Shown here piece after piece: positions 25,745 to 36,397 of a DNA stretch of 47,379 nt; position 1 is the stretch's first letter; every line of letters begins with the position of its first letter. The notes under the pieces were generated by a model. It worked only from the letters and a program-made list of their open reading frames with translations. It was not told where the DNA came from and searched no databases. The translations under genes and the position numbers were made by a program. The stretch covers positions 1-47,379 of the forward strand of contig NZ_CADFDK010000024.1 in assembly GCF_902832885.1 (NCBI RefSeq), written 5' to 3'. The stretch is from Burkholderia seminalis DSM 23518. GTDB lineage: Bacteria; Pseudomonadota; Gammaproteobacteria; Burkholderiales; Burkholderiaceae.

Positions 25745-26827
25745 ATGGACGACGAACTGAATTCCCGCCTGAAACCGCTGCGCGATCGCATCGACGCGAT
25801 CGACGCGCAGCTGATCGCGCTCCTGAACCAGCGCGCCGCGGTGGCGCTGGAGGTGGGCGAGGTCAAGAAGCATTTCAACGCGCCGGTGTTCCGGCCGGAG
25901 CGCGAGCTGCAGGTGATCGCACGGCTGCAGGACATGAGCGCGGGGCCGCTCGCGAGCGAGCACATCAGCGCCATCTGGCGCGAGATCATGGCCGCGAGCC
26001 GCGCGCTCGAGCAGACGATCCACGTCGCATTCCTCGGGCCGGTCGGCACGTACAGCGAACAGGCGATGCTCGAGTATTTCGGCCAGTCGATCGAAGGGCT
26101 GCCGTGCCCGTCGATCGACGAGGTGTTCCGCTCGGTCGAGGCCGGTGCGTCCGCGTTCGGCATCGCGCCGGTCGAGAATTCGACCGAAGGGGCCGTATCG
26201 CGCACGCTCGACCTGCTGCTGCAGACGCAACTGCTGATCAGCGGCGAGCTGGCGCTGCCGATCCACCACAACCTGCTGACGCAAAGCGGCACGCTCGACG
26301 GCGTGAAGCGCGTCTGCGCGCATGCGCAGGCGCTCGCGCAATGCCAGCAGTGGCTCGCGGCGAACGCGCCGCAGCTCGAGCGGCAGGCGGTGGCGAGCAA
26401 TGCCGAGGCCGCCCGCCTCGCGGCGGCCGATCCGACCGTCGCCGCGATCGCGGGCGACCGCGCGGCCGCGCACTACGGCCTGCAGATCGCGTTCTCGCTG
26501 ATCCAGGACGATCCGCACAACCGCACGCGTTTCGTGATCATCGGCAAGCAGCCGGCCGGGCAAAGCGGTCACGACCAGACGTCGCTGATCGTGTCGGTGA
26601 AGAACGAGCCGGGCGCCGTGTTCAAGCTGCTCGAGCCGCTCGCGCGGCACGGCGTGTCGATGACGCGTTTCGAGTCGCGTCCGGCGCGCGTCGGCACCTG
26701 GGAGTACTACTTCTACATCGACATCGAAGGGCACCGCGACGATGCGGCGGTGGCGGCCGCGCTTGCGGAACTCGGCCAGAAGGCCGCGTTCCTGAAGATA
26801 CTCGGTTCGTATCCGCGCGCACGCTGA
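25745..26827 (+). CDS. pheA: Bifunctional chorismate mutase / prephenate dehydratase
   Basis: A 360-residue P-protein of phenylalanine synthesis: chorismate to prephenate to phenylpyruvate. The AroQ-type mutase covers ~1-90 (LKPLRDRIDAIDAQLIALLN). The dehydratase covers ~95-270, with FLGPVGTYSEQAM and PVENSTEGAVSRTLDLL. The ACT regulatory domain is ~280-355, containing EPGAVFKLLEPLA and the phenylalanine-binding ESRP motif, so feedback inhibition is expected. It starts 34 bases after serC and is in the same transcription unit. Confidence 0.97.
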   Translation: MDDELNSRLKPLRDRIDAIDAQLIALLNQRAAVALEVGEVKKHFNAPVFRPERELQVIARLQDMSAGPLASEHISAIWREIMAASRALEQTIHVAFLGPVGTYSEQAMLEYFGQSIEGLPCPSIDEVFRSVEAGASAFGIAPVENSTEGAVSRTLDLLLQTQLLISGELALPIHHNLLTQSGTLDGVKRVCAHAQALAQCQQWLAANAPQLERQAVASNAEAARLAAADPTVAAIAGDRAAAHYGLQIAFSLIQDDPHNRTRFVIIGKQPAGQSGHDQTSLIVSVKNEPGAVFKLLEPLARHGVSMTRFESRPARVGTWEYYFYIDIEGHRDDAAVAAALAELGQKAAFLKILGSYPRAR

Positions 26828-27011
26828 CGCGCTGGTGCGCCGCCCGCTCGCGCGGGCGTGGCGGCCAGGCGGGCAGGGCAGGCCGTTCGGCGCTGCCGAA
26901 GGCGGGTTCGGGCGGCATCCGGCGCTGGTTGCGCCGGGTGCGGGCCCGTGGCCCGGAATCTGGAATTCCGCGTGCGGGGCGTCGTTCCGCACGCGTAACT
27001 TGGCTCTTCTC

Positions 27012-27938
27012 GTGTCAGGCTTTGCATTCAACAAACTGGTCATCTTCGGCGTCGGCCTGATCGGCGGCTCGCTGGCGCGCGCGTTGCGCGAGCGCGCGCC
27101 GGGCGGTGCGGGCGAGGTCGTCGGCGTGGGCCGTTCGCGTCGCTCGGTCGAGCGCGCGCTGACGCTCGGCGTGATCGATCGCGCGGCGGCACTCGACGAC
27201 GATGCGCAGTTGCGCGACGCGCTCGCCGGCGCCGATCTCGTGCTGCTGGCGGCACCGGTCGCGCAGACGGGCCCGTTGCTCGCGCGCATCGCGCCGTGGC
27301 TCGACGATGCGACGATCGTCACCGATGCCGGCAGCACCAAGTCCGACGTCGTCGCGGCCGCGCGCGCGGCGCTCGGCGCGCGGATCGCGCAGTTCGTGCC
27401 GGGGCATCCGATCGCCGGCCGCGAATCGAGCGGCGTCGAGGCCGCGTTGCCGGACCTGTACGTCGGCCGCAACGTCGTGCTGTGCCCGCTGCCGGAGAAC
27501 GCGCCCGAGTCGGTCGCGCGGATCGACGCGATGTGGCGCGCGAGCGGCGCCGACGTGCGCGCGATGAGCACCGAGCAGCACGATCGCGTGTTCGCGTCGA
27601 TCAGCCATCTGCCGCACGTGCTGTCGTTCGCGCTCGTCGAGCAGATTCTCGGCGAGGCCGACGCGGAACTGAAATTCTCGTACGCGGCGGGCGGCTTCCG
27701 CGATTTCACGCGCATCGCGGCGTCGAGCCCGGAGATGTGGCGCGACGTCTGCGTCGCGAACCGCGCGGCGCTGCTCGACGAACTCGACGGCTACACGCGT
27801 GTGCTCGCGCGGCTGCGCGCGGCGATCGACGCCGGCGACGGCGCGGCGCTCGAAGCCGTGTTCACGCGCTCGCGCGCCGCACGCAAGGCATGGCAGGAGC
27901 GCGGCGGCGCGCCCGCTGCCGAACCGGTCAAGAAATAA
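27012..27938 (+). CDS. tyrA: Prephenate dehydrogenase
   Basis: A 308-residue NAD(P)-dependent dehydrogenase of tyrosine synthesis. The Rossmann motif [14 protein letters not shown] is at ~10-23 and the catalytic His is in [10 protein letters not shown] near 130. The start is taken as GTG 27012, which places the Rossmann strand a few residues from the N terminus as in relatives; no clear Shine-Dalgarno sequence is visible, and in-frame TTG 27000 is an alternative. A 184-base gap separates it from pheA; in several related genomes I recall a hisC-type aminotransferase at that point, absent here. Confidence 0.9.
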   Translation: MSGFAFNKLVIFGVGLIGGSLARALRERAPGGAGEVVGVGRSRRSVERALTLGVIDRAAALDDDAQLRDALAGADLVLLAAPVAQTGPLLARIAPWLDDATIVTDAGSTKSDVVAAARAALGARIAQFVPGHPIAGRESSGVEAALPDLYVGRNVVLCPLPENAPESVARIDAMWRASGADVRAMSTEQHDRVFASISHLPHVLSFALVEQILGEADAELKFSYAAGGFRDFTRIAASSPEMWRDVCVANRAALLDELDGYTRVLARLRAAIDAGDGAALEAVFTRSRAARKAWQERGGAPAAEPVKK

Positions 27939-27951
27939 CAGGACGATTCCC

Positions 27952-29256
27952 ATGGACTATCTCGATCTCGGCCCGTACTCCAGCGCATCGGGCACCGTGC
28001 GCCTGCCCGGCTCGAAAAGCATCTCGAACCGCGTGCTGCTGCTTGCGGCGCTGGCCGAAGGCGAAACGACGATCACCAACCTGCTCGACTCCGACGACAC
28101 GCGCGTGATGCTCGACGCGCTCGGCAAGCTCGGCGTGAAGCTCGCGCGCGACGGCGACACCTGTGTCGTCACGGGCACGCGCGGCGCCTTCACCGCGAAG
28201 ACGGCCGACCTGTTCCTCGGCAACGCGGGCACGGCCGTGCGGCCGCTGACCGCGGCGCTCGCGGTGAATGGCGGCGACTATCGCGTGCACGGCGTGCCGC
28301 GCATGCACGAGCGGCCGATCGGCGATCTCGTCGACGGCCTGCGCCAGATCGGCGCGCAGATCGACTACGAGCTGAACGAAGGCTACCCGCCGTTGCGGAT
28401 CAAGCCCGCGACGATCTCGGTCGATGCGCCGATCCGCGTGCGCGGCGACGTGTCGAGCCAGTTCCTCACGGCGCTCCTGATGACGCTGCCGCTCGTGAAG
28501 GCGAAGGACGGCCGGACCGTCGTCGAGGTCGACGGCGAGCTGATCTCGAAGCCGTACATCGACATCACGATCCGGCTGATGGAGCGCTTCGGCGTGACCG
28601 TCGAGCGCGACGGCTGGCAGCGTTTCGTCGTGCCGGCCGGCGTCCGCTACCGCTCGCCGGGGCGGATCATGGTCGAGGGCGACGCGTCGTCCGCATCGTA
28701 CTTCCTCGCGGCCGGCGCGCTCGGCGGCGGCCCGCTGCGCGTCGAGGGCGTGGGGCGCGCGAGCATCCAGGGCGACGTCGGCTTCGCGAACGCGCTGATG
28801 CAGATGGGCGCGAACGTGACGATGGGCGACGACTGGATCGACGTGCGCGGCATCGGCCACGACCACGGCAAGCTCGAACCGATCGACATGGACTTCAACC
28901 TGATTCCCGATGCGGCGATGACCATCGCGGTCGCGGCGCTGTTCGCGAACGGCACGAGCACGCTGCGCAACATCGCGAGCTGGCGCGTGAAGGAGACCGA
29001 CCGCATCGCCGCGATGGCGACCGAGTTGCGCAAGGTCGGCGCGATCGTCGAGGAAGGCCCCGACTATCTCGTCGTCACGCCGCCGGAAAAGCTCACGCCG
29101 AACGCGGCGATCGATACGTACGACGATCACCGGATGGCGATGTGCTTCTCGCTCGTCAGCCTGGGCGGCGTGCCGGTGCGGATCAACGACCCGAAGTGCG
29201 TCGGCAAGACGTTCCCCGACTATTTCGACCGCTTCGCCGCGCTCGCCAAAGCCTGA
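27952..29256 (+). CDS. aroA: EPSP synthase (3-phosphoshikimate 1-carboxyvinyltransferase)
   Basis: A 434-residue shikimate-pathway enzyme joining shikimate 3-phosphate and PEP. Signature motifs are [17 protein letters not shown] near 20, [14 protein letters not shown] near 92 and [12 protein letters not shown] near 122, with the C-terminal [17 protein letters not shown]. It resembles the class I (glyphosate-sensitive) enzymes. The ATG at 27952 has an AGGA motif upstream (27940-27943) and lies 13 bases after tyrA; the longer upstream frame overlaps tyrA and was rejected. Confidence 0.97.
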   Translation: MDYLDLGPYSSASGTVRLPGSKSISNRVLLLAALAEGETTITNLLDSDDTRVMLDALGKLGVKLARDGDTCVVTGTRGAFTAKTADLFLGNAGTAVRPLTAALAVNGGDYRVHGVPRMHERPIGDLVDGLRQIGAQIDYELNEGYPPLRIKPATISVDAPIRVRGDVSSQFLTALLMTLPLVKAKDGRTVVEVDGELISKPYIDITIRLMERFGVTVERDGWQRFVVPAGVRYRSPGRIMVEGDASSASYFLAAGALGGGPLRVEGVGRASIQGDVGFANALMQMGANVTMGDDWIDVRGIGHDHGKLEPIDMDFNLIPDAAMTIAVAALFANGTSTLRNIASWRVKETDRIAAMATELRKVGAIVEEGPDYLVVTPPEKLTPNAAIDTYDDHRMAMCFSLVSLGGVPVRINDPKCVGKTFPDYFDRFAALAKA

Positions 29257-29269
29257 CCCGACTGTACCG

Positions 29270-29956
29270 ATGAAATCGACCCGACCCTTTCACCCGACTC
29301 CCGTCATCACGATCGACGGCCCGACCGCCTCCGGCAAGGGCACCGTTGCCGCGCTCGTCGCCGCGCACCTTGGCTTCCACCTGCTCGACAGCGGCGCGCT
29401 GTACCGGCTCGCCGCGCTCGCGAGCGTGCGCTACGGCATCGCGGCGGAGGACATCGACGCGCTGGTGAAGCTGATCGACGATCTCCACATCACCTTTCGT
29501 GAAGGCTGTGCGCAGCTCGACGGCGTCGACGTGTCGAACGACATCCGCGCCGAAGCGGTCGGCAACCGCGCGTCAGCCATTGCCGTGCACGGGCCCGTGC
29601 GCACCGCGCTCGTCGCGCGCCAGCGCGCGTTCCGCAAGACGCCGGGCCTCGTCGCGGACGGGCGCGACATGGGGACGGTGATCTTCCCGGATGCCGTGCT
29701 GAAGGTGTTCCTGACGGCCAGCGCGGAGGCTCGCGCGACCAGACGGCATAAGCAATTGATGCAAAAAGGTTTTTCTGCTAATATAGATGACTTGCTCCGG
29801 GATCTTCGTGAACGTGACGCGCGCGACAGCAATCGCGCGGCCGCGCCGCTGAAGCCTGCGGCAGATGCCAAGCTGCTCGATACGTCGGCGCTGTCGGTCG
29901 ATGAAGCCGTCGATCAAGTGCTGCAGTGGTACCGGGCGCTCGGCCAGCCCGCCTGA
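29270..29956 (+). CDS. cmk: Cytidylate kinase
   Basis: A 228-residue kinase phosphorylating CMP and dCMP. The P loop is [12 protein letters not shown] near 15-26; substrate-binding features are LDSGALYR and the conserved [13 protein letters not shown] near 137. The lid region carries [10 protein letters not shown]. It is close to the E. coli length (227). An unusual A/T-rich patch inside the gene (29756-29790) contains a near-consensus promoter for rpsA. The cmk-rpsA pair is conserved across Proteobacteria. Confidence 0.96.
   Translation: MKSTRPFHPTPVITIDGPTASGKGTVAALVAAHLGFHLLDSGALYRLAALASVRYGIAAEDIDALVKLIDDLHITFREGCAQLDGVDVSNDIRAEAVGNRASAIAVHGPVRTALVARQRAFRKTPGLVADGRDMGTVIFPDAVLKVFLTASAEARATRRHKQLMQKGFSANIDDLLRDLRERDARDSNRAAAPLKPAADAKLLDTSALSVDEAVDQVLQWYRALGQPA
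29756..29784 (+). promoter_or_regulatory. Internal promoter in cmk, driving rpsA-ihfB
   Basis: TTGATG (29756-29761), a 17-base spacer and TAATAT (29779-29784), each hexamer matching the sigma-70 consensus at four or five of six positions with ideal spacing. The stretch is markedly A/T-rich within a GC-rich gene. The rpsA start lies 315 bases downstream. In E. coli rpsA is also transcribed partly from promoters in cmk. Confidence 0.65.
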
Positions 29957-30098
29957 GAAGGCGGGCAGCGGTAGGTGTTCCGCGTCGCAAGCGCGGAGCG
30001 TGTTTCGAACCCTTAACCCCGTGTGGTCATCGATCTGGCCCTTTCAGCCTGCCATTCCGGCCGGCGTGGCACAGCGATCCATGCACAATCAGATTTTT

Positions 30099-31811
30099 AT
30101 GTCCGACCTGCAAACCTCCACCCCGAATACCGAATCCTTTGCGGCTCTGTTCGAAGAGTCGCTGACCCGCCAAGACATGCGCGCCGGCGAAGTGATTTCC
30201 GCCGAAGTCGTGCGCGTCGACCACAACTTCGTGGTCGTCAATGCAGGCCTGAAGTCCGAGGCTTACATTCCGATCGAGGAATTCCTGAACGATCAGGGCG
30301 AGGTTGAGGTGCAGTCGGGCGATTTCGTGTCCGTCGCGATCGACGCACTCGAAAACGGCTACGGCGACACGATCCTGTCGCGCGACAAGGCAAAGCGCCT
30401 TGCATCGTGGCTGTCGCTGGAAAAGGCACTCGACAACAACGAACTCGTCACCGGCACGATCACCGGCAAGGTGAAGGGCGGCATGACCGTGATGGTCAAC
30501 GGCATCCGCGCGTTCCTGCCGGGTTCGCTGGTCGACACGCGTCCGGTCAAGGACACGACCCCGTACGAAGGCAAGACGCTCGAGTTCCGCGTGATCAAGC
30601 TCGATCGCAAGCGTAACAACGTCGTGCTGTCGCGTCGTGCCGTGATCGAAGCAACGCAAGGCGAAGAGCGCGCGAAGCTGCTCGAGACGCTGAAGGAAGG
30701 CGCGATCGTCAACGGCGTGGTCAAGAACATCACCGACTACGGCGCGTTCGTGGACCTCGGCGGCATCGACGGCCTGCTGCACATCACCGACATCGCATGG
30801 CGTCGCGTGCGTCACCCGAGCGAAGTCCTGTCGGTTGGCCAGGAAGTCACCGCGAAGATCCTCAAGTTCGACCAAGAGAAGAACCGCGTCTCGCTGGGCA
30901 TCAAGCAACTGGGCGACGATCCGTGGGAAGGCATCTCGCGCCGTTACCCGTCGGGCACGCGCCTGTTCGGCAAGGTCACGAACATCACCGACTACGGCGC
31001 ATTCGTCGAAGTGGAATCGGGCATCGAAGGCCTCGTCCACGTGTCGGAAATGGACTGGACCAACAAGAACGTTGCGCCGTCGAAGGTTGTCCAGCTGGGC
31101 GACGAAGTCGAAGTCATGGTCCTCGAGATCGACGAAGACCGTCGTCGTATCAGCCTCGGCATGAAGCAGTGCAAGCCGAATCCGTGGGATGACTTCAGCC
31201 GCAACTTCAAGAAGGGCGACAAGATCACGGGCGCAATCAAGTCGATCACCGACTTCGGCGTGTTCATCGGTCTGCCGGGCGGCATCGACGGCCTGGTCCA
31301 CCTGTCGGACCTGTCGTGGAGCGAAGCCGGCGAAGAAGCCGTTCGCAAGTACAAGAAGGGCGACGAAGTCGAAGCCATCGTGCTCGGTATCGACGTCGAG
31401 AAGGAGCGTATTTCGCTCGGCATCAAGCAACTCGAAGGCGACCCGTTCAGCAACTACGTTGCAATGAACGACAAGGGCTCGATCGTCGACGGCGTCGTGA
31501 AGACGGTCGATGCGAAGGGTGCGGTCATCACGCTGACGGGCGACATCGAAGGCTACCTGCGTGCGTCGGAAATCTCGCAGGATCGCGTCGAAGATGCACG
31601 CAACGTGCTGAAGGAAGGCGACAAGGTCAACGCGATGGTGATCAACATCGATCGCAAGTCGCGCGGCATCAACCTGTCGATCAAGGCAAAGGATTCGGCT
31701 GAGCAACAGGAAGCGATCCGCGGCCTGCAGTCGGACACGAGCGCTGCTGCGACCGGTACGACCAACCTCGGCGCGCTGCTGAAGGCGAAGCTCGACGGCC
31801 AGAACCAGTAA
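30099..31811 (+). CDS. rpsA: 30S ribosomal protein S1
   Basis: A 570-residue protein that binds mRNA and brings it to the 30S subunit. Six S1/OB-fold repeats are present; the third to sixth are clearest by the recurrent TDYGAFV or TDFGVFI turns ([56 protein letters not shown]). Length is slightly above E. coli S1 (557). The start [10 protein letters not shown] is that of Burkholderia S1; ATG 30081, six codons upstream in frame, is a less likely alternative. Neither has a strong Shine-Dalgarno sequence, as is usual for rpsA. Confidence 0.97.
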   Translation: MSDLQTSTPNTESFAALFEESLTRQDMRAGEVISAEVVRVDHNFVVVNAGLKSEAYIPIEEFLNDQGEVEVQSGDFVSVAIDALENGYGDTILSRDKAKRLASWLSLEKALDNNELVTGTITGKVKGGMTVMVNGIRAFLPGSLVDTRPVKDTTPYEGKTLEFRVIKLDRKRNNVVLSRRAVIEATQGEERAKLLETLKEGAIVNGVVKNITDYGAFVDLGGIDGLLHITDIAWRRVRHPSEVLSVGQEVTAKILKFDQEKNRVSLGIKQLGDDPWEGISRRYPSGTRLFGKVTNITDYGAFVEVESGIEGLVHVSEMDWTNKNVAPSKVVQLGDEVEVMVLEIDEDRRRISLGMKQCKPNPWDDFSRNFKKGDKITGAIKSITDFGVFIGLPGGIDGLVHLSDLSWSEAGEEAVRKYKKGDEVEAIVLGIDVEKERISLGIKQLEGDPFSNYVAMNDKGSIVDGVVKTVDAKGAVITLTGDIEGYLRASEISQDRVEDARNVLKEGDKVNAMVINIDRKSRGINLSIKAKDSAEQQEAIRGLQSDTSAAATGTTNLGALLKAKLDGQNQ

Positions 31812-31833
31812 GCCTCACGAGGTCTGCTGAAGT

Positions 31834-32157
31834 ATGACCAAATCCGAGTTGGTCGCGCAGCTGGCATTGCGATTTCCGCAACTTGTCCTCAAGGATGCGG
31901 ATTTCGCGGTGAAAACGATGCTCGATGCGATGTCCGATGCCCTGGCGAAAGGGCATCGCATCGAAATTCGGGGTTTCGGCAGCTTCGGCCTCAACCGTCG
32001 CCCGGCGCGCGTCGGACGCAACCCGAAGTCGGGGGAGAAAGTGCAGGTGCCCGAGAAGTTCGTGCCGCACTTCAAGCCTGGCAAGGAATTGCGCGAACGC
32101 GTCGACGGCCGCGCCGGTGAACCGCTGAAGGCTGACGATCCGGACGACGAGCGTTGA
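31834..32157 (+). CDS. ihfB: Integration host factor beta subunit
   Basis: A 107-residue DNA-bending protein acting as a heterodimer with IhfA in recombination, replication and transcription. The core [17 protein letters not shown], then [20 protein letters not shown] with the DNA-intercalating beta arm, is typical. The C-terminal ~12 residues are an acidic extension ([11 protein letters not shown]) beyond the E. coli length of 94. It follows rpsA by 22 bases and ends at a strong terminator. Confidence 0.96.
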   Translation: MTKSELVAQLALRFPQLVLKDADFAVKTMLDAMSDALAKGHRIEIRGFGSFGLNRRPARVGRNPKSGEKVQVPEKFVPHFKPGKELRERVDGRAGEPLKADDPDDER

Positions 32158-32202
32158 ACGTCGTTTGGTGTGCCCGGAACCCGTCCGGCGAAGGCTGAAA
32201 AG

Positions 32203-32228
32203 AAAAGCGCCCCTTGGGGCGCTTTTTT
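32203..32228 (+). terminator. Terminator after ihfB
   Basis: AAAAGCGCCCC (32203-32213), TT loop, GGGGCGCTTTT (32216-32226), then more T. Confidence 0.9.
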
Positions 32229-32365
32229 CATTTCCGGCGGCAGCGATGCAACGGCCGGCGCAGGATGTGCGCAGTCGCGGAAACGCTTCCTTTACAATAC
32301 GGGTCGATTCGGTGCGACGAAGGGGAGTCGCGCGCCGCAGCAAACCTCAACAAAGAGAGGGCTTC

Positions 32366-32659
32366 ATGAAGTTTATCGTCTGGCTGATCCGGGTATTGGT
32401 GTTCGTCCTGCTGCTGGTGCTCGCGCTGGCCAATACGCAAACCGCGACGCTGAATTTCGTTGCCGGCTACGCATGGCAAGCGCCGCTGATCCTGATCGGC
32501 CTGGCGTTCTTCGCCGTGGGGCTGCTGGCGGGCCTGTTGTCCGCGCTGCCTTCGATCTTCCGCCTGCGTCTCGAGAACGGGCGCCTGAAGCGCGATCTGC
32601 GCGCGGCGCGTGAAACGCCCGCCGTCATCGATCAGCCGCCGATGCCGCCCGTCATTTAA
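32366..32659 (+). CDS. lapA: LapA family inner-membrane protein (DUF1049)
   Basis: A 97-residue membrane protein with two transmembrane helices, ~4-22 (WLIRVLVFVLLLVLALAN) and ~40-65 (PLILIGLAFFAVGLLAGLLS), and a cytoplasmic basic tail (LENGRLKRDLRAARE). In E. coli LapA pairs with LapB in coordinating lipopolysaccharide assembly with LpxC turnover. GAGAGG sits five bases before the ATG. It is followed after 53 bases by lapB. Confidence 0.9.
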   Translation: MKFIVWLIRVLVFVLLLVLALANTQTATLNFVAGYAWQAPLILIGLAFFAVGLLAGLLSALPSIFRLRLENGRLKRDLRAARETPAVIDQPPMPPVI

Positions 32660-32712
32660 CACGGACGCCGCGCGATCATCGCGCGGTTTTCGTCTCTGCT
32701 TCGATATTTCGC

Positions 32713-33885
32713 ATGGATCTGGATTTCTGGTGGTTGCTCGCGATTCCGGTCGCGTTCGCGCTCGGGTGGGCGGCGTCACGCTATGACCTGAAGAATCTCC
32801 TGTCGGAGAGCGCCAACCTGCCGCGCTCGTATTTCCGCGGCCTGAATTTTCTGTTGAACGAACAACCCGACAAGGCGATCGACGCATTCATCGAGGTCGC
32901 CAAGCTCGATCCCGAGACGGTCGAGCTGCACTTCGCGCTCGGCAACCTGTTTCGCCGCCGCGGCGAGACCGACCGCGCGATCCGCGTGCACCAGAACCTG
33001 CTGAGCCGCACGGACCTGCCGGTCAACGAGCGTGACCACGCGTTGTACGAGCTCGGCCAGGATTTCCTGAAGGCCGGCCTGCTCGATCGCGCCGAGGAGG
33101 CGTTCCACAAGCTCGCCGACGGCGACTATGCGCTCGGCGCGCAGCGGGCGCTGCTGACGATCTACGAGATCGAGAAGGACTGGAACAAGTCGATCGATAC
33201 CGCGAAGCGCATCGAATCGATGAGCGACAAACCGCTCGGCGTCGAAATTGCGCAGTTCCACTGCGAACTCGCGCAGGAAGCGCTGCAGCGCAAGAATGCG
33301 GCCGCGGCAGCCGAACAGTTGCGCCTGGCGCTGACCGTGAACCCGCAGAACGTGCGTGCGACGATCCTGTCGGGCGACGCGGCGGAGGCGGCAGGCGACC
33401 ACGCCGCCGCGATCGGGCACTGGAAGCGTGTCGAAGCGCAGAACCCCGCGTATCTGCCGCTCGTCGCCGACAAGCTGATGAAGGCGTATGTCGCGCTCGG
33501 CAAGAACGGGGAAGGCGCCGAGCTGCTGATGGGGTATGTCGACCGCTATCCGTCGAACGACCTGCTCGACATCGCGTACCAGCATATCGCCGGGTTGCGC
33601 GGCCAGGAAGCGGCGCACACGCTGGCGCGCCTGCAGATGGAGAAGTCACCGAACCTGTCGGGGATGCTGCACCTGCTCGATGCGCAGATCGCGGCGGCCG
33701 ACGAACCGCGCCGTAAGGAACTTGAAATGATGCGTGCGCTGATCAAGCAGCGCACGAAAAATCTGCCACGGTATACGTGCCAGAATTGCGGTTTCCGGGC
33801 ACGGCTTTTCTACTGGCAGTGCCCCGGATGCAGCGGCTGGGAAACCTATGCGCCGCGCCGCGTCGAACCTGCGATGCCGGGCTGA
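32713..33885 (+). CDS. lapB: Lipopolysaccharide assembly protein LapB (YciM)
   Basis: A 390-residue inner-membrane-anchored TPR protein which, in E. coli, brings LpxC to FtsH and couples LPS synthesis to export. One N-terminal membrane helix (FWWLLAIPVAFALGWAASRY) is followed by TPR repeats over ~40-340. The C terminus is a rubredoxin-like metal site with CQNCGFRA and CPGCSGWETY, the family hallmark. Length matches E. coli LapB (389). The ugd-hldA-hldD genes downstream also serve LPS, so this stretch is an envelope cluster. Confidence 0.95.
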   Translation: MDLDFWWLLAIPVAFALGWAASRYDLKNLLSESANLPRSYFRGLNFLLNEQPDKAIDAFIEVAKLDPETVELHFALGNLFRRRGETDRAIRVHQNLLSRTDLPVNERDHALYELGQDFLKAGLLDRAEEAFHKLADGDYALGAQRALLTIYEIEKDWNKSIDTAKRIESMSDKPLGVEIAQFHCELAQEALQRKNAAAAAEQLRLALTVNPQNVRATILSGDAAEAAGDHAAAIGHWKRVEAQNPAYLPLVADKLMKAYVALGKNGEGAELLMGYVDRYPSNDLLDIAYQHIAGLRGQEAAHTLARLQMEKSPNLSGMLHLLDAQIAAADEPRRKELEMMRALIKQRTKNLPRYTCQNCGFRARLFYWQCPGCSGWETYAPRRVEPAMPG

Positions 33886-33975
33886 TCCCGGCACGCGGAG
33901 CCAACGCGCTGCGGTTGCCGCCGGGCTGGCCCCGGCGGCCAAGTTAGTCAATTACCGGGAAGTACCGGAACATCT

Positions 33976-35376
33976 ATGAAAATCACCATCATCGGCACCG
34001 GCTATGTCGGCCTCGTCACGGGCGCCTGCCTCGCGGAGATCGGTCACGACGTCTTCTGTCTCGACGTCGATCCGCGCAAGATCGACATCCTGAACAACGG
34101 CGGCATGCCGATTCACGAACCGGGGCTGCTGGACATCATCGCGCGCAACCGCGCGGCGGGGCGCCTGCGCTTCTCGACCGACATCGAGGCGAGCGTCGCG
34201 CACGGCGAGATCCAGTTCATCGCGGTCGGCACGCCGCCCGACGAGGACGGCTCGGCCGACCTGCAGTACGTGCTCGAGGCCGCACGCAACATCGGCCGCT
34301 ACATGACGGGCTTCAAGGTGATCGTCGACAAGTCGACGGTACCGGTCGGCACCGCGCAGCGCGTGCGCGGCGTGGTCGACGAGGCGCTTGCCGCACGCGG
34401 GCTCGCGGGCAGCGTCGCGCATCGCTTCTCGGTCGTGTCGAATCCGGAGTTCCTCAAGGAAGGCGCCGCGGTCGAGGACTTCATGCGTCCGGACCGGATC
34501 ATCATCGGCGTCGACGACGACGAGACCGGCACGATCGCGCGCGAGAAGATGAAGAAGCTCTACGCGCCGTTCAACCGCAACCACGAGCGCACGATCTACA
34601 TGGACGTGCGCTCGGCCGAATTCGCGAAGTATGCTGCGAACGCGATGCTCGCGACGCGCATCTCGTTCATGAACGAGATGTCGAATCTCGCCGACAAGGT
34701 CGGTGCCGACATCGAGGCCGTGCGCCGCGGGATCGGCTCCGATCCGCGCATCGGCTATCACTTCCTGTACGCCGGCGTCGGCTACGGCGGCTCGTGTTTC
34801 CCGAAGGACGTCCAGGCGCTGATTCGCACCGCCGGCGAGAACGGCCAGCCGCTGCGCATCCTGGAAGCCGTCGAGGCCGCCAACCATGCGCAGAAGGACG
34901 TGCTGATCGGCAAGATCGAGCAACGCTTCGGCGCCGACCTGACGGGCCGCGAGTTCGCGGTGTGGGGCCTCGCGTTCAAGCCGAACACCGACGACATGCG
35001 CGAGGCGCCGAGCCGGCGTCTGATCGCCGCGCTGCTCGAGCGCGGTGCGACCGTGCGCGCGTACGATCCGGTCGCGATCGACGAAGCGCGGCGCGTGTTC
35101 GAGCTCGATTTCGGCCACGATGCCGATGCGCTGGCGCGGCTGCATCTCGTCGACACGCAGGATATCGCCGTGACGGGCGCGGATGCCCTCGTGATCGTGA
35201 CCGAATGGAAGGAATTCCGGAGCCCCGATTTCACGCGCCTGAAGGCCGAACTGAAGGCGCCGGTCATCTTCGACGGCCGCAACCTGTACGAGCCGGACGC
35301 GATGGCCGAGCTGGGCATCGACTACTATGCGATCGGCCGTCCGTATGTCGATCCGCAGTCGTCCTCCCGCGGCTGA
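33976..35376 (+). CDS. ugd: UDP-glucose 6-dehydrogenase
   Basis: A 466-residue NAD enzyme that oxidises UDP-glucose twice to UDP-glucuronate, precursor of 4-amino-4-deoxyarabinose on lipid A and of capsule sugars. The N-terminal Rossmann motif is [19 protein letters not shown] (~3-21). The catalytic Cys274 is in [11 protein letters not shown]. The C-terminal domain contains [17 protein letters not shown]. In Burkholderia this modification underlies intrinsic polymyxin resistance. hldA starts 8 bases after its stop. Confidence 0.96.
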   Translation: MKITIIGTGYVGLVTGACLAEIGHDVFCLDVDPRKIDILNNGGMPIHEPGLLDIIARNRAAGRLRFSTDIEASVAHGEIQFIAVGTPPDEDGSADLQYVLEAARNIGRYMTGFKVIVDKSTVPVGTAQRVRGVVDEALAARGLAGSVAHRFSVVSNPEFLKEGAAVEDFMRPDRIIIGVDDDETGTIAREKMKKLYAPFNRNHERTIYMDVRSAEFAKYAANAMLATRISFMNEMSNLADKVGADIEAVRRGIGSDPRIGYHFLYAGVGYGGSCFPKDVQALIRTAGENGQPLRILEAVEAANHAQKDVLIGKIEQRFGADLTGREFAVWGLAFKPNTDDMREAPSRRLIAALLERGATVRAYDPVAIDEARRVFELDFGHDADALARLHLVDTQDIAVTGADALVIVTEWKEFRSPDFTRLKAELKAPVIFDGRNLYEPDAMAELGIDYYAIGRPYVDPQSSSRG

Positions 35377-35383
35377 CCACACG

Positions 35384-36334
35384 ATGAATACTCTTCACGA
35401 AATCGTATCGGTGCCGCGCGCGCAGCTCGCGCGCTCGCGCGTGCTCGTCGTCGGCGACGTGATGCTCGACCGTTACTGGTTCGGCAACGTCGATCGCATT
35501 TCGCCTGAAGCACCGGTGCCGGTCGTGCACGTGCAGCGTCAGGAGGAGCGGCTCGGCGGCGCGGCCAACGTCGCGCGCAATGCCGTGACGCTCGGCGGCC
35601 AGGCGGGATTGCTGTGCGTCGTCGGGTGCGACGAGCCCGGCGAGCGGATCGTCGAACTGCTCGCCGGCAGCGGCGTGACGCCGCATCTCGAGCGCGACCC
35701 GGCGCTGCCGACCACGATCAAGCTGCGCGTGCTTGCGCGCCAGCAGCAACTGCTGCGCGTCGACTTCGAGGCGATGCCGACGCACGAGGTGCTGCTCGCG
35801 GGGCTCGCGCGCTTCGACGCGCTGCTGCCGCAGCACGACGTCGTGCTGATGTCGGATTACGCGAAAGGCGGCCTGACGCACGTCACGACGATGATCGAGA
35901 AGGCGCGTGCGGCCGGCAAGGCCGTCCTCGTCGACCCGAAGGGCGACGACTGGGCGCGCTATCGCGGCGCGTCGCTGATCACGCCGAACCGCGCGGAGCT
36001 GCGTGAAGTGGTCGGCCAGTGGAAGTCGGAAGACGACCTGCGCGCGCGCGTCGCGAACCTGCGCGCGGAGCTCGACATCGATGCGCTGCTGCTCACGCGC
36101 TCGGAAGAGGGGATGACGCTTTTTTCCGCGACCGGCGAACTGCACGCACCGGCGCTCGCGCGCGAGGTGTTCGACGTGTCGGGCGCGGGGGACACCGTGA
36201 TCGCGACGGTCGCGACGATGCTCGGCGCCGGCGTGCCGCTGGTCGACGCGGTCGTGCTCGCGAATCGCGCGGCAGGCATCGTGGTGGGCAAGCTCGGCAC
36301 GGCCACGGTGGACTACGACGAACTGTTTCACTGA
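35384..36334 (+). CDS. hldA: D-glycero-beta-D-manno-heptose-7-phosphate kinase
   Basis: A 316-residue PfkB/ribokinase-type kinase making heptose 1,7-bisphosphate for the LPS inner core. Features are VVGDVMLDRYWFGNVDRISP near the N terminus, RLGGAANVARNA near 50-61, and the C-terminal DVSGAGDTVIAT near 265 with the catalytic Asp. Only the kinase half of E. coli HldE is present, so the adenylyltransferase (HldC) must be encoded elsewhere. The start at 35384 lies 8 bases after ugd, with no strong ribosome binding site, suggesting coupling. Confidence 0.94.
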   Translation: MNTLHEIVSVPRAQLARSRVLVVGDVMLDRYWFGNVDRISPEAPVPVVHVQRQEERLGGAANVARNAVTLGGQAGLLCVVGCDEPGERIVELLAGSGVTPHLERDPALPTTIKLRVLARQQQLLRVDFEAMPTHEVLLAGLARFDALLPQHDVVLMSDYAKGGLTHVTTMIEKARAAGKAVLVDPKGDDWARYRGASLITPNRAELREVVGQWKSEDDLRARVANLRAELDIDALLLTRSEEGMTLFSATGELHAPALAREVFDVSGAGDTVIATVATMLGAGVPLVDAVVLANRAAGIVVGKLGTATVDYDELFH

Positions 36335-36397
36335 GCGCATTCGGCGGCGCGACGAGCGCGTCGCACGAGTGGCTCGCACTTTTCAGGCAGGACGATC

